NCBI GenBank assembly: GCA_947500645.1
Contig: CANMSD010000001.1
Coordinates: forward strand, 1,272,672-1,336,671
Origin: an uncultured Erythrobacter sp.
GTDB lineage: Bacteria; Pseudomonadota; Alphaproteobacteria; Sphingomonadales; Sphingomonadaceae
DNA length: 64,000 nucleotides
Reading direction: 5' to 3'
The notes under the pieces were generated by a model. The model had not been told where the DNA came from, did not search any database, and saw only the letters and a list, made by a program, of their open reading frames with translations. The position numbers were made by a program, and so were the translations under genes. Position 1 is the first letter of the stretch. Each line of letters begins with the position of its first letter. Positions 1-8,745 of this stretch are shown here, piece by piece.

Positions 1-637
1 CATATCCGGCAACATCGGCACGATAGCCGTCGATATCAAATTCACGCACCCAATAGGCGAGGCTCTCGGTCATGTACTCGCGCAGGGCCGGCTGCGAGTA
101 ATCGAAGTCGACTGTGTCGACCCAATCCGTGCCTTGCGGCGGCATCAGCTCGCCTTCTGGTGTGCGTGTGTACCAATCAGGATGCTGCTCGGTCAGCGGG
201 TTGTCCCAGGCCGAATGGTTTGCGACCCAGTCTAGGATCACCTTGAGTCCCAAGCGATGCGCTTCGTCGACGAAAGCGCGAAACTCTTCTTCCGTGCCGA
301 GATCCGGATTGACCGCGCGGTAATCGCGCACGGCATAGGGACTGCCCATCTCACCCTTGCGGTTCACTTCGCCGATTGGGTGGATCGGCATGAGCCAGAT
401 GATATCGACGCCCATATCGGCCAATCGCGGTAATTGTGCCTCTGTCGCTGCAAAAGTGCCTTCAGTGGTGAACTGCCTGGTGTTGAGCTGGTAAATCACC
501 GCATCACGGGTCCACTCGGCATTTTCGAACTGCACGTAAGGTTCGGGCTCATAGTTCGCGGCCGCATCCTGCGCGACTTCGCTGCAAGCCGCCAGCGCTA
601 TGATCCCCGCGAAAGCGGTACCAGTCCGCCCCATCAT
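1..637 (-). CDS. alpha-amylase family lipoprotein (GH13), C-terminus cut by window edge
   Basis: The gene runs off the left end, so only about 212 N-terminal residues are visible. They begin MMGRTGTAFAGIIALAAC, a lipoprotein signal with the lipobox LAAC and Cys18 as the lipidated residue, so the enzyme is probably membrane-anchored and faces the periplasm or cell surface. GH13 features follow: DAVIYQLNTRQF (first barrel strand), DIIWLMPIHPIGE, DWVANHS (conserved region I) and, at the edge, DGYRADVAGY, which carries the nucleophile Asp of region II. It should hydrolyse alpha-1,4-glucans. The ATG overlaps the stop of the upstream MFS gene (ATGA), which suggests translational coupling, and GGGAG lies 5 bases before it. 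The general acid and third Asp are outside the window. Confidence 0.9.
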   Translation of the reverse strand, partial: MMGRTGTAFAGIIALAACSEVAQDAAANYEPEPYVQFENAEWTRDAVIYQLNTRQFTTEGTFAATEAQLPRLADMGVDIIWLMPIHPIGEVNRKGEMGSPYAVRDYRAVNPDLGTEEEFRAFVDEAHRLGLKVILDWVANHSAWDNPLTEQHPDWYTRTPEGELMPPQGTDWVDTVDFDYSQPALREYMTESLAYWVREFDIDGYRADVAGY

Positions 638-2259
638 GCCGGCTCTCCCGCTATCTCTCCGACAGGCTGCGCGGCGTTGCGATCATCAACGAAGAGCGTA
701 GCAATGGCCGCGAGCGCGAATGAAATCGCTGCAATCATCAGCGCATAGATCGGCGCCCCATTGAAGAAAGTGGTAAGCAGGAATCCGAGCAAGGTCGCGG
801 CAATAAGCTGAGGTACGACGATGAAGATGTTAAAGATGCCCATGTAAATGCCCATCTTTCGCGCGGGCACCGACCCGGCGAGGATCGCGTAAGGCAACGA
901 CACGATCGAGGCCCAGGCAATGCCCACGCCGACCATGGGCACCCACAACAGACCCGGATCGGTGATCAGCAACATTCCGAGAAAACCGATCGCGCCAATC
1001 GCCAGGTTAGCGCTGTGCAACCGCTTGCGATCGAGCTTGGTAGCGATCCAGATAAAGGCGAGCGCCGCCGCTGCGGCAATGCCGTTGCGCACGGAACCGA
1101 GTAGCGCCCACCAATCGGCGGCGTCCTGATATCCCTGCGTCGCTGGATCGGGCGCGCTAAAATGATATTCGGCGACTGCGGGAGTGCCGTAAATCCACAT
1201 CGCGAACATCGCGAACCAGCTGAAGAATTGCACCACTGCGAGCTGCCGCATCGTCTTTGGCATCGCGAAGAGGTCATTCACGACCTCCATGAAGCCGTTC
1301 TTGTCATTTCCGCCCTTGCGCAGCGTGCCTGCGACCAGTTGGATCACCCCGAACGCAGCAATCAAACCCGCCAAAACGTAGAGCTCTTGCGCGATCTCGA
1401 CCGTTCCAAGCCATGCCGGTTTCGGGTTCTGACGCGCGTAGAATACAAAAGCCGCGAACAATGCACCAATCGCAATCCAGATCAGCCCGCCTGTGTTGAA
1501 CTGGCTGGCGCTTCGACGGATGCCGTCATCCTGTTTGGCCGTGATACCGAGCGCCTTGTGCCGCGCGGCCTCGAATGCCGCGAGCTGTTCCGGGCTGTAT
1601 TCTTTGGTGCTGAAAACGGTCCACGCAACAGCGGCGAACAACGCCGCTCCGCCGATGTAGAATGCCCATTGAACGGTCTCGGGTATCTCACCCGCTGGCG
1701 CAACGTTGCTCAGCCCCATCCAATTGGTCATCACCCACGGCAGCGCGCCTGCTATCACCGCACCGACCCCGATGAAGAAGCTTTGCATTGCATAGCCCTT
1801 GGTCCTCTGTCGATCGGGCAAATTGTCACCCACAAAGGCGCGGAATGGCTCCATCGTGATATTGAGCGAGGCGTCCATGATCCAAAGCATGCCGGCCGCA
1901 ACCCACAAGGTCGGCGAGTTTGGCATGACGAACAGCGCAAGGCTGGCGAGCAGCGCACCGATCAGAAAATAGGGACGGCGCCGTCCAAATCGGCCCCAGG
2001 TGTTATCCGAGAGATGGCCGATTATCGGCTGCACCAACAGGCCGGTCATCGGTGCGGCAATCCAGAGGATCGCCAGCTCGCTTACCTCCGCGCCAAGGGT
2101 CTGGAAGATGCGGCTGACATTGCCGTTTTGCAGGTCGAACCCGATTTGGATGCCGAGAAAGCCGAAGCTCATGTTCCAGATCTGCGCTGGATCCATCACC
2201 GGCTTGCGGGCTGACGATTGCGTCACATCTTGCCCTGCCCCTATGGCTACGTCGCTCAT
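634..2259 (-). CDS. MFS sugar transporter, maltose/maltodextrin type
   Basis: A 541-residue inner-membrane protein of the major facilitator superfamily with about 12 hydrophobic segments. The N-terminal part contains SFGFLGIQIGFDLQN and the loop GRFGRRRPYFLIGALLA between segments 2 and 3, typical of the GPH/SLC45-like sugar:H+ symporters. Caulobacter MalY, the maltose/maltodextrin permease, is the closest functional precedent I know; assigning maltose here rests on context, because the gene is coupled to an alpha-amylase and divergent from two GH13 genes. GAGAGG about 9 bases upstream supports this ATG. It would move oligosaccharides imported by the TonB receptor from periplasm to cytoplasm. 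Confidence 0.88.
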   Translation of the reverse strand: MSDVAIGAGQDVTQSSARKPVMDPAQIWNMSFGFLGIQIGFDLQNGNVSRIFQTLGAEVSELAILWIAAPMTGLLVQPIIGHLSDNTWGRFGRRRPYFLIGALLASLALFVMPNSPTLWVAAGMLWIMDASLNITMEPFRAFVGDNLPDRQRTKGYAMQSFFIGVGAVIAGALPWVMTNWMGLSNVAPAGEIPETVQWAFYIGGAALFAAVAWTVFSTKEYSPEQLAAFEAARHKALGITAKQDDGIRRSASQFNTGGLIWIAIGALFAAFVFYARQNPKPAWLGTVEIAQELYVLAGLIAAFGVIQLVAGTLRKGGNDKNGFMEVVNDLFAMPKTMRQLAVVQFFSWFAMFAMWIYGTPAVAEYHFSAPDPATQGYQDAADWWALLGSVRNGIAAAAALAFIWIATKLDRKRLHSANLAIGAIGFLGMLLITDPGLLWVPMVGVGIAWASIVSLPYAILAGSVPARKMGIYMGIFNIFIVVPQLIAATLLGFLLTTFFNGAPIYALMIAAISFALAAIATLFVDDRNAAQPVGEIAGEPA

Positions 2260-2400
2260 GATATATGCCTCTCACCCTCGCCCGCCCCGGTCATTTATCT
2301 GGCTTTGAAAATCGCCGCGACCCGAGGCTGATCTTGCCATAGTGCTGCACCTTCGGCGGCGCATTCACAATGACTCCTCAAGCGCACAGTCTGAACGGAC

Positions 2401-2414
2401 TGCAAAAATTTGCA
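2401..2414. promoter_or_regulatory. candidate operator, inverted repeat TGCAAA-AA-TTTGCA
   Basis: A perfect 6-base inverted repeat with a 2-base spacer, in the divergent promoter region. LacI-family regulators of alpha-glucoside genes often bind TGCAA-type palindromes, and a LacI gene lies 3.7 kb away. The match to that regulator is inference. Confidence 0.4.
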
Positions 2415-2534
2415 AGAAACTTTCTATCTGGATGGAAATTTCTGCCCGAGAAAGTGGCAGATTATCTCTGATATACCTGTTTTAAATACAAATATAAGCC
2501 CGACCAGTGCGGAAAAAGATTTTCTACAAAGATT

Positions 2535-2547
2535 TGCAAAATTTGCG
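2535..2547. promoter_or_regulatory. candidate operator, imperfect inverted repeat TGCAAA-A-TTTGCG
   Basis: A second copy of the TGCAAA/TTTGC half-sites, 37 bases upstream of the GH13 start codon, where a bound repressor would block transcription. One arm has one mismatch and the spacer is one base, so it is weaker than the site at 2401. Confidence 0.33.
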
Positions 2548-2583
2548 GATTGATGGCATCCAAGACTTCGGAGGGGCCTGAAT

Positions 2584-4410
2584 ATGGGACGATATCTGAC
2601 TCTGATTCTCGCGGCAATTGGCGCTTTGAGCACGCCTGCAATGGCGCATACTTCTGTCGCGACTCCGCAAGAACGCGCGCCAGAGGACGAGGTTGTCTAT
2701 TTCGTACTGCCGGATCGGTTTGAAAACGGCGATAGAGGCAATGATCGCGGCGGCATATCCGGTGATCGACTCGCGCACGGGTATGATCCGACGCACAAAG
2801 GCTTCTATCACGGCGGTGATCTGAAGGGCCTGACCGCAAAGCTCGACTACATTCAGGGGATGGGTGTGACAGCGATCTGGTTCGCGCCCATCTTCAAGAA
2901 CAAGCCGGTTCAAGGTGCTTCTGGTCAAGAGAGCGCTGGATACCATGGATACTGGGTCACCGACTTCACCAGCATCGATCCGCATTTCGGCACGAACGCC
3001 GAGTTCAAGGCCTTTGTCGACGCAGCCCACGCGCGCGGGATGAAGGTCTACATGGACATCATCACCAATCACACCGCTGATGTGATCGGCTATTCCGAAG
3101 GCGAGGCGACCGGATACGCCTATCGCAGCCTCGCAGATTACCCATATTCGACGCGCGGCGGCCCCGATGATGAAGCGATCAACGAAGGTTTCCTGGGCGA
3201 CGACGATCAGAGCGCGGAGAACTTCGCCAAACTAACGGCATCGGATTTCGCCTACACGCCGACAGTTCCAGAAGCCGAACGCGAGGTGAAAAAGCCTGCA
3301 TGGCTTAACGACCCGATCTACTATCACAATCGCGGTAGCTCGACCTTTGAGGGGGAGAGCAGTCGGTATGGTGATTTTGCGGGGCTCGACGACCTCTACA
3401 CGGAGCATCCGCGTGTGCTCCACGGTATGATCGAAATCTATCAGAGCTGGATCACGCGCTTTGGCGTTGACGGGTTTCGGATCGACACCGCCAAGCACGT
3501 AAACCCGGAATTCTGGCAAGCTTTCGTGCCAGCAATGCTAGAGACGGCCAAAGCGGAAGGCATTCCGAATTTTCACATCTTCGGGGAAGTCTACTCGGAC
3601 GAACGCAACAGCGGCTTCCTTGCCCGGTTTACCCGCCGCGATGGTTTTCCAACTGTGCTCGATTTCGCATTTCAGACTGCGGTTCGTGACGCATTGGGAC
3701 GCAACCTACATGCTGGCGTCTTGCTCGAAATGTTCGATGGCGACGTGAACTATGAAGGCGGCGAAGAGGCAGCGCGTGCGATGCCGACCTTCCTTGGCAA
3801 TCACGATATGGGACGGTTCTCGACACTGGTGAAGGCCGACAATCCTGGCATCTCGCAGGAAGAACTCGCGGCGCGGGTCAGGCTTGGTCATGTAATGTTG
3901 ATGACCCTTCGCGGCACACCGGTGATCTATTATGGCGATGAGCAGGGGTTTGTCGGCGATGGCAATGACCAGGCCGCGCGCGAGGATATGTTCGCGAGCC
4001 AGACCGACAGCTATAACGATAACGACTTGCTTCGAACCGACGCGACGACAGCAGACGAAAACTTCGACACTGATCATGAGTTTTATCAGCTTATCAGCAG
4101 GCTTTCCGCATTGCGCGCCGAACATCCGACACTGCGCCGGGGTAAGCAAATCGCGCGAACCTATAACGAAACAGCACCGGGCCTCATCAGCTTCTCGCGC
4201 TTCGACCCTAAAACTGGCGAAGAATACCTGCTGGCTTTCAACACATCGGCAGAAGCCATCAACACTCACTCAGTCATCGGCTACACCGCGCGCAAATTGG
4301 AAACACTTAGCGGCACATGTGCCAGCGAAGTCGCTGCTCCAGGCAGCGTAGCGGTAGAACTTGCACCGTTTGGCTGGTGCATCGCCAAGGTTTCCGAGAT
4401 AGCGCAATGA
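2584..4410 (+). CDS. secreted alpha-amylase family enzyme (GH13)
   Basis: A 608-residue protein with a Sec signal peptide (hydrophobic residues 4-20, likely cleavage after AMA), so it probably acts in the periplasm. The GH13 catalytic triad is visible: Asp301 in DGFRIDTAKH, Glu335 in FGEVYSD and Asp408 in LGNHDMG, with TNHTAD as conserved region I. It starts close to the first barrel strand (VVYFVLPDRFENGD), and the GNDRGG stretch resembles calcium-binding loops of periplasmic alpha-amylases and cyclomaltodextrinases. Likely reaction: endo-hydrolysis of maltodextrins delivered by the TonB receptor. GGAGGGG upstream decides the start. Its stop overlaps the next gene's ATG, so the two are coupled. 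The exact specificity (amylase, neopullulanase or cyclodextrinase) cannot be read from the sequence. Confidence 0.9.
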   Translation: MGRYLTLILAAIGALSTPAMAHTSVATPQERAPEDEVVYFVLPDRFENGDRGNDRGGISGDRLAHGYDPTHKGFYHGGDLKGLTAKLDYIQGMGVTAIWFAPIFKNKPVQGASGQESAGYHGYWVTDFTSIDPHFGTNAEFKAFVDAAHARGMKVYMDIITNHTADVIGYSEGEATGYAYRSLADYPYSTRGGPDDEAINEGFLGDDDQSAENFAKLTASDFAYTPTVPEAEREVKKPAWLNDPIYYHNRGSSTFEGESSRYGDFAGLDDLYTEHPRVLHGMIEIYQSWITRFGVDGFRIDTAKHVNPEFWQAFVPAMLETAKAEGIPNFHIFGEVYSDERNSGFLARFTRRDGFPTVLDFAFQTAVRDALGRNLHAGVLLEMFDGDVNYEGGEEAARAMPTFLGNHDMGRFSTLVKADNPGISQEELAARVRLGHVMLMTLRGTPVIYYGDEQGFVGDGNDQAAREDMFASQTDSYNDNDLLRTDATTADENFDTDHEFYQLISRLSALRAEHPTLRRGKQIARTYNETAPGLISFSRFDPKTGEEYLLAFNTSAEAINTHSVIGYTARKLETLSGTCASEVAAPGSVAVELAPFGWCIAKVSEIAQ

Positions 4411-6074
4411 ACGAGATGCGACCTGTGAATAGCGAGAATCCCTCTTCCCAGACCGACGACTGGTGGCGCGGTGCGGTGATCTACCAGATCTATCCGCGCA
4501 GTTTCCGCGACACCAATGGCGACGGGATCGGCGACCTTCGCGGTATTGCCGATGGGCTCGAATACATCGCGTCGCTTGGTGTAGACGGGATCTGGATATC
4601 GCCCTTCTTCACCTCGCCAATGAAAGACTTTGGCTATGATGTCTCCGATTATTGCGGAATCGATCCAAGCTTCGGCGATTTCGACGATTTCGACCGCATC
4701 ATCGAGGAAGCGCACCGGCTTGGCCTCAAGGTTATTATCGACCAGGTCTATTCACACACCTCGGACGAGCATGCGTGGTTCGTCGAGAGCCGCAAGGATC
4801 GGACCAACGACAAGGCCGATTGGTATGTCTGGGCCGATGCAAAGCCCGATGGTTCGCCGCCATCAAATTGGCAATCGGTGTTTGGCGGCTCTGCCTGGCA
4901 GTGGGACGGCCCGCGCAAGCAGTATTACCTGCACAATTTCCTGGCCTCTCAGCCCGACCTTAATGTCCATAACCGCGAGGTTCAGGACGCCCTGCTTGAA
5001 GTGACGAAGTTCTGGCTCGATCGCGGTGTCGACGGTTTCCGCATCGATGCGCTCAATTTTGCGATGCACGACCCGGAGTTTCGCGACAATCCGCCTTCGA
5101 ATGCACCGCTTGAAGAGATCACGCGGCCGTTCGACATGCAGATCAAACAGTACAACCAATCGCATGCGGACATCCCGCTTTTCATTGAGCGGATCAGGCA
5201 GACGATCGACCGGTACCCCGGACGTTTCACCGTTGCCGAAGTTGGCGGACCTGATCCGCTCGCCGAGATGAAGGCCTTCACCGCAGACGGCAAACGGCTC
5301 GATTCCGCCTACAATTTCGACTTTCTCTATGCGCCAAAACTGAGTGCGCCCGCTGTTAGCAGCTCCCTCTCGCAATGGCCCGGCGAGCCGGGTGAAGGTT
5401 GGCCATCATGGGCTTTCTCCAACCACGACGCACCGCGCGCGATCACGCGCTGGACGTCGGGCAGCACCAGTCAGGCGCAGATCGCCCGGCTCTCCATGCT
5501 GCTGCTGACGGCATTGCGCGGCAATCCGATCATTTATCAGGGCGAGGAATTAGGTCTGCCGCAGGGACACGTCGCATTCGAGGACCTGCAGGACCCGGAA
5601 GCGATTACCAATTGGCCTCACACTTTGGGCCGCGATGGAGCGCGCACACCAATGCCTTGGGCCGCAAATGCGCCGCAAGCCGGCTTCTCAAAAGCCAATC
5701 GAACATGGCTCAAGCTCGATCAGGCGCACGCAGAATTGGCCATCGATACGCAGCGACAAGATCCGCAATCCATGGCCAGCTACACGCGCGACCTGCTCGC
5801 GCAGCGTCAGGCATTGTCAGCGGTTGTACAAGGCGATCTCGAACTGCTCGATACGCCCGATCAGATCGTTGCCTTTGTCCGCATCGACGAAACTGGCAAG
5901 GTTCTATGCGCCTTCAACCTGTCGGACGATCCATGCGAATGGACGCCGCCAGCTGAGTTCGAAAATGCAAAAATCGTTGCGAATGAATGCCAAGTGGCTT
6001 CACTCGAAGGTATTTCTGCCGCTATGAAGCCGTGGTCAGGATATTGGGCATCAGGGGCAGATGAGCGCGGATAA
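4407..6074 (+). CDS. alpha-glucosidase (GH13, oligo-1,6-glucosidase type)
   Basis: A 555-residue cytoplasmic enzyme with no signal peptide. I chose the ATG that overlaps the preceding stop codon (ATGA) over an in-frame start 90 bases upstream, which would lie inside the previous gene. The N-terminal WWRGAVIYQIYPRSF and DTNGDGIGDL are signatures of the GH13 alpha-glucosidase/oligo-1,6-glucosidase group. The catalytic residues are Asp214 (GFRIDALNF), Glu278 (VAEVGG) and Asp341 (SNHD). It should release glucose from the non-reducing ends of maltose and maltodextrins after uptake, the last step of the pathway encoded here. The gene is followed by the LacI regulator with a TAATG stop/start overlap. 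Confidence 0.92.
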   Translation: MNEMRPVNSENPSSQTDDWWRGAVIYQIYPRSFRDTNGDGIGDLRGIADGLEYIASLGVDGIWISPFFTSPMKDFGYDVSDYCGIDPSFGDFDDFDRIIEEAHRLGLKVIIDQVYSHTSDEHAWFVESRKDRTNDKADWYVWADAKPDGSPPSNWQSVFGGSAWQWDGPRKQYYLHNFLASQPDLNVHNREVQDALLEVTKFWLDRGVDGFRIDALNFAMHDPEFRDNPPSNAPLEEITRPFDMQIKQYNQSHADIPLFIERIRQTIDRYPGRFTVAEVGGPDPLAEMKAFTADGKRLDSAYNFDFLYAPKLSAPAVSSSLSQWPGEPGEGWPSWAFSNHDAPRAITRWTSGSTSQAQIARLSMLLLTALRGNPIIYQGEELGLPQGHVAFEDLQDPEAITNWPHTLGRDGARTPMPWAANAPQAGFSKANRTWLKLDQAHAELAIDTQRQDPQSMASYTRDLLAQRQALSAVVQGDLELLDTPDQIVAFVRIDETGKVLCAFNLSDDPCEWTPPAEFENAKIVANECQVASLEGISAAMKPWSGYWASGADERG

Positions 6075-7105
6075 TGATCGACGGGCAGGACGATAAGGCC
6101 AAGAAATCGGCCCGGCTCGAAGATATTGCGCGTGAAGCGGGTGTCTCAATCTCGACCGTTTCGCGCGCCCTCAACGATAATCCGGCGGTTAAACGGCGAA
6201 CAAAGCAGGCGATCTGGAAGATCGCCCGCGCACACGATTACGATTTCCGCAGTACGATGCCTAATGCCCCGATTGGCGCAGAGGCGACCATCGCTGTGGT
6301 GGTGCCCGCTCCGCAAGCGCGCGAGACGCGGGTTGCCGACCCGTTCTTCCTCGAGCTGCTCGCCGGGATCGCCGAGGCCGCGCGCACTCGCAACGCCGAC
6401 TTGGTTATCAGCCATCTCACGCCGAACTCGGCCGAAGACCTCGAATATGCGATGAATACGAGCCGCGCGACGGGGGTGATCTTCATCGGGCAAAGCTCGC
6501 TGCATAATGCCTTCAACGACCTTACCGAACGCGACAGCCGTTTCGTTGTGTGGGGCGCGGAGTTTCCCGATGCCGCCTATTGCTCGGTCGGGTCGGACAA
6601 TGTCGCCGGTGGACGACGCGCTGCCTCTCACCTGATCCGACTTGGTCGCAAGCGCATCCTGTTCCTGGGCGACACCGAAGCACCGGAAGCCGAGCAGCGC
6701 TATCGCGGATATCGGCAGGCGCATGAAAACGCGGGGCTAGACTTGCGAGACGAACTTCTGATGCCAGCACATTTCGATGTACAATCAGGAGAGGCCGTCG
6801 CGCGATCGGCCATCGACCAAGGCATCGAGTTTGACGGAATTTTCGCGGCGAGCGACCTTATTGCCATTGGCGCTATGCGCGCGCTCGCCCGCGCCGGGCG
6901 CAGCGTGCCAGGCGATGTCTCAGTTGTAGGCTATGACAACATTCCTGCCTCGCGGCTCGTCACACCGCGGCTCACAACGATCGATCAGGATGCAAACCTT
7001 GCCGGACGTATGCTGGTCTCCAAGCTGATCGACACGAAGGGCGGTCGAGCAACATCGGACCGGCTCGAAACCAGTCTGACGATCAGGGATAGCTGCGGCG
7101 GATAG
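6074..7105 (+). CDS. LacI-family transcriptional regulator of the maltodextrin locus
   Basis: A 343-residue DNA-binding protein. Residues 14-35 form the LacI helix-turn-helix (LEDIAREAGVSISTVSRALN), followed by the hinge helix, and residues from about 65 onward form the periplasmic-binding-protein-like effector domain with GVIFIGQ, FAASDLIAIGAMRAL and SVVGYDNIP. By analogy with Caulobacter MalI and other alpha-glucoside regulators, it is probably a repressor released by maltose or a maltodextrin. It is translationally coupled to the alpha-glucosidase (TAATG), so regulator and pathway are co-expressed. The TGCAAA inverted repeats in the region are candidate binding sites; the link is not proven by the sequence. 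Confidence 0.9.
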   Translation: MIDGQDDKAKKSARLEDIAREAGVSISTVSRALNDNPAVKRRTKQAIWKIARAHDYDFRSTMPNAPIGAEATIAVVVPAPQARETRVADPFFLELLAGIAEAARTRNADLVISHLTPNSAEDLEYAMNTSRATGVIFIGQSSLHNAFNDLTERDSRFVVWGAEFPDAAYCSVGSDNVAGGRRAASHLIRLGRKRILFLGDTEAPEAEQRYRGYRQAHENAGLDLRDELLMPAHFDVQSGEAVARSAIDQGIEFDGIFAASDLIAIGAMRALARAGRSVPGDVSVVGYDNIPASRLVTPRLTTIDQDANLAGRMLVSKLIDTKGGRATSDRLETSLTIRDSCGG

Positions 7106-7109
7106 GCTG

Positions 7110-8630
7110 GTGGCAGACGTATTCTCACCGCTCGAAAAGATCATCATCGTCGGCGGCGGAAGCGCGGGCTGGATGACTGCAGCTGCGCTCTCCAACACTC
7201 TTGGCAAGACTTGCGAGATTACGCTGATCGAATCCGAGATGATTGGTACGGTCGGCGTTGGCGAAGCAACCATTCCGCCGATCCGGCACTTCAACCAGCG
7301 GCTCGGAATCGACGAAGCAACCTTCGTCAAAGAAACCGCCGGATCCTATAAGCTTGGTATCGAATTCGTCGATTGGACCCGCAAGGGCCATTCCTACTTC
7401 CACCCGTTCGGGCAACACGGCGCGGAATTTGATAGCGTCCCATTCTACCATTTCTGGATGCAGGAAAGCCTGGCGGGCCGCGTCGACGGCCCGATCGACG
7501 ATTTCTCGATGGCCTGGGCGATGGCGAAAGCGGGCAAGTTCGCCCATCCCCTGCCCGACCGGCGGCAAATCCAGTCCACCTACGATTACGCCTATCATTT
7601 CGACGCGGTGCTCTACGCCGGATTCTTGCGCAAGTATGCCGAGGCTCGCGGCGTGAAGCGGGTCGAGGGGCGCGTGGTCGATGCGGTACTGGACAGCGAG
7701 AGTGGCGACATTCGCAGCGTTCAATTGGAGAACGGCGAAACTCTGGAAGCCGAGTTCTTCGTCGATTGCAGCGGCTTTCGCGGGTTGCTGATCGAAGGTG
7801 CGCTAGAGGCGGGATACGAAAACTGGCAGCACTGGCTCCCCTGCGACCGTGCGGTCGCCGCACCGAGCCCCAAGCAAGCCGCCATCGCCCCCTACACGCG
7901 CTCAACCGCCAAAACAGCAGGCTGGCAATGGCGCATCCCGCTACAACACCGCACCGGCAACGGTTATGTTCACTGTAGCGGATATGTCAGCGAAGATGAG
8001 GCTACCGACACGCTCGTCAGCTCGCTCGAGGGCAATCCTCTGGCCGAACCGAGAATGCTGCGCTTCGTCACGGGGCGGCGGCGCAAATTCTGGCACAAGA
8101 ACTGTGTGGCGATCGGGCTGTCGGCCGGCTTCATGGAGCCGCTGGAATCAACAAGCTTGCACCTGATCCAATATGGCATCCTGCGATTGCTCGCGCTGTT
8201 CCCCGATCGCGAAATGTCACCGCTGCTCGCGCAAGAGTACAATGCGCAGACGGCTGCTGAATATGAGCGGATCCGCGACTTCCTGATCCTTCATTACAAA
8301 GCCACGGAACGCGACGATTCCGAACTGTGGTGCTATTGCGCGGCGATGGAGATTCCGGACAGCCTGCAATACAAGATCGACCATTTCCGCAATTACGGAT
8401 TGCTTGTCGCGGATGAGCGCGAGCTGTTCAAGAACCCGAGCTGGATCGCGGTCTACCTCGGCCAGAACATCGTCCCACGCCGAGCGCCAGCGATTGCCGC
8501 CATGCGCGGCGAGGCGGTGCCGGTCGCACAACGGATGAGCGCCATTTCAAGCGCAATGAGCGAAGCGGTTGCAACGATGCCGAGCCACTCGGACTTCCTC
8601 GCTAAGCACTGCGACTCGCCGATTACCTGA
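7110..8630 (+). CDS. flavin-dependent halogenase, tryptophan halogenase family (first copy)
   Basis: A 506-residue protein of the Trp_halogenase family. Visible motifs: the FAD-binding GGGSAGW (residues 15-21), GEATIP (51-56), the catalytic Lys81 in SYKLGIEFVDW (equivalent to PrnA Lys79), GWQWRIP (271-277, the WxWxIP halogenase signature) and Glu346 in EPLESTS (equivalent to PrnA Glu346). All residues known to be needed for halogenation are present. It needs reduced FAD, halide and O2. Homologues in Xanthomonas and Brevundimonas (BrvH) prefer bromide and indole-like substrates in vitro, but their true substrates are unknown. The start is GTG, 4 bases after the LacI stop, with only a weak ribosome binding site. 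No flavin reductase is encoded nearby. Confidence 0.9.
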   Translation: MADVFSPLEKIIIVGGGSAGWMTAAALSNTLGKTCEITLIESEMIGTVGVGEATIPPIRHFNQRLGIDEATFVKETAGSYKLGIEFVDWTRKGHSYFHPFGQHGAEFDSVPFYHFWMQESLAGRVDGPIDDFSMAWAMAKAGKFAHPLPDRRQIQSTYDYAYHFDAVLYAGFLRKYAEARGVKRVEGRVVDAVLDSESGDIRSVQLENGETLEAEFFVDCSGFRGLLIEGALEAGYENWQHWLPCDRAVAAPSPKQAAIAPYTRSTAKTAGWQWRIPLQHRTGNGYVHCSGYVSEDEATDTLVSSLEGNPLAEPRMLRFVTGRRRKFWHKNCVAIGLSAGFMEPLESTSLHLIQYGILRLLALFPDREMSPLLAQEYNAQTAAEYERIRDFLILHYKATERDDSELWCYCAAMEIPDSLQYKIDHFRNYGLLVADERELFKNPSWIAVYLGQNIVPRRAPAIAAMRGEAVPVAQRMSAISSAMSEAVATMPSHSDFLAKHCDSPIT

Positions 8631-8695
8631 ACTTTGCTCATGGATTGCGGCCACTCGATCCAAGACTAGCCAATCAGCGATCCCAGCCATAGAAA

Positions 8696-8723
8696 AAGGG
8701 GCCGCCATTTCTGGCAGCCCCTT
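8696..8723 (-). terminator. Rho-independent terminator of the TonB receptor gene
   Basis: An inverted repeat with arms AAGGGGC/GCCCCTT, one mismatch, then GCC/GGC and a 6-base loop. Read on the minus strand it is followed by TTTTTCT, as expected for the end of the receptor transcript. It sits between two convergent genes and may also slow rightward transcription, although the plus-strand T-run is poor. Confidence 0.8.
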
Positions 8724-8745
8724 CATTTGCAACCCTCAAGAAAGC

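Larger units (their letters stand above)
2260..2583. promoter_or_regulatory. divergent intergenic region of the maltodextrin genes
   Basis: This 324-base stretch separates the MFS/amylase operon from the GH13 operon and must hold both promoters. It is AT-rich in its middle and right part. It contains two TGCAAA-type inverted repeats, annotated separately, and a good ribosome binding site (GGAGGGG) before the rightward gene. I saw no convincing small gene in it. Confidence 0.6.

Noticed and set aside
1162..2214. Antisense 350-codon frame within the MFS transporter gene
   Set aside because: Composition is His/Arg/Glu-rich without domain features, and it lies entirely inside a well-supported membrane protein gene.
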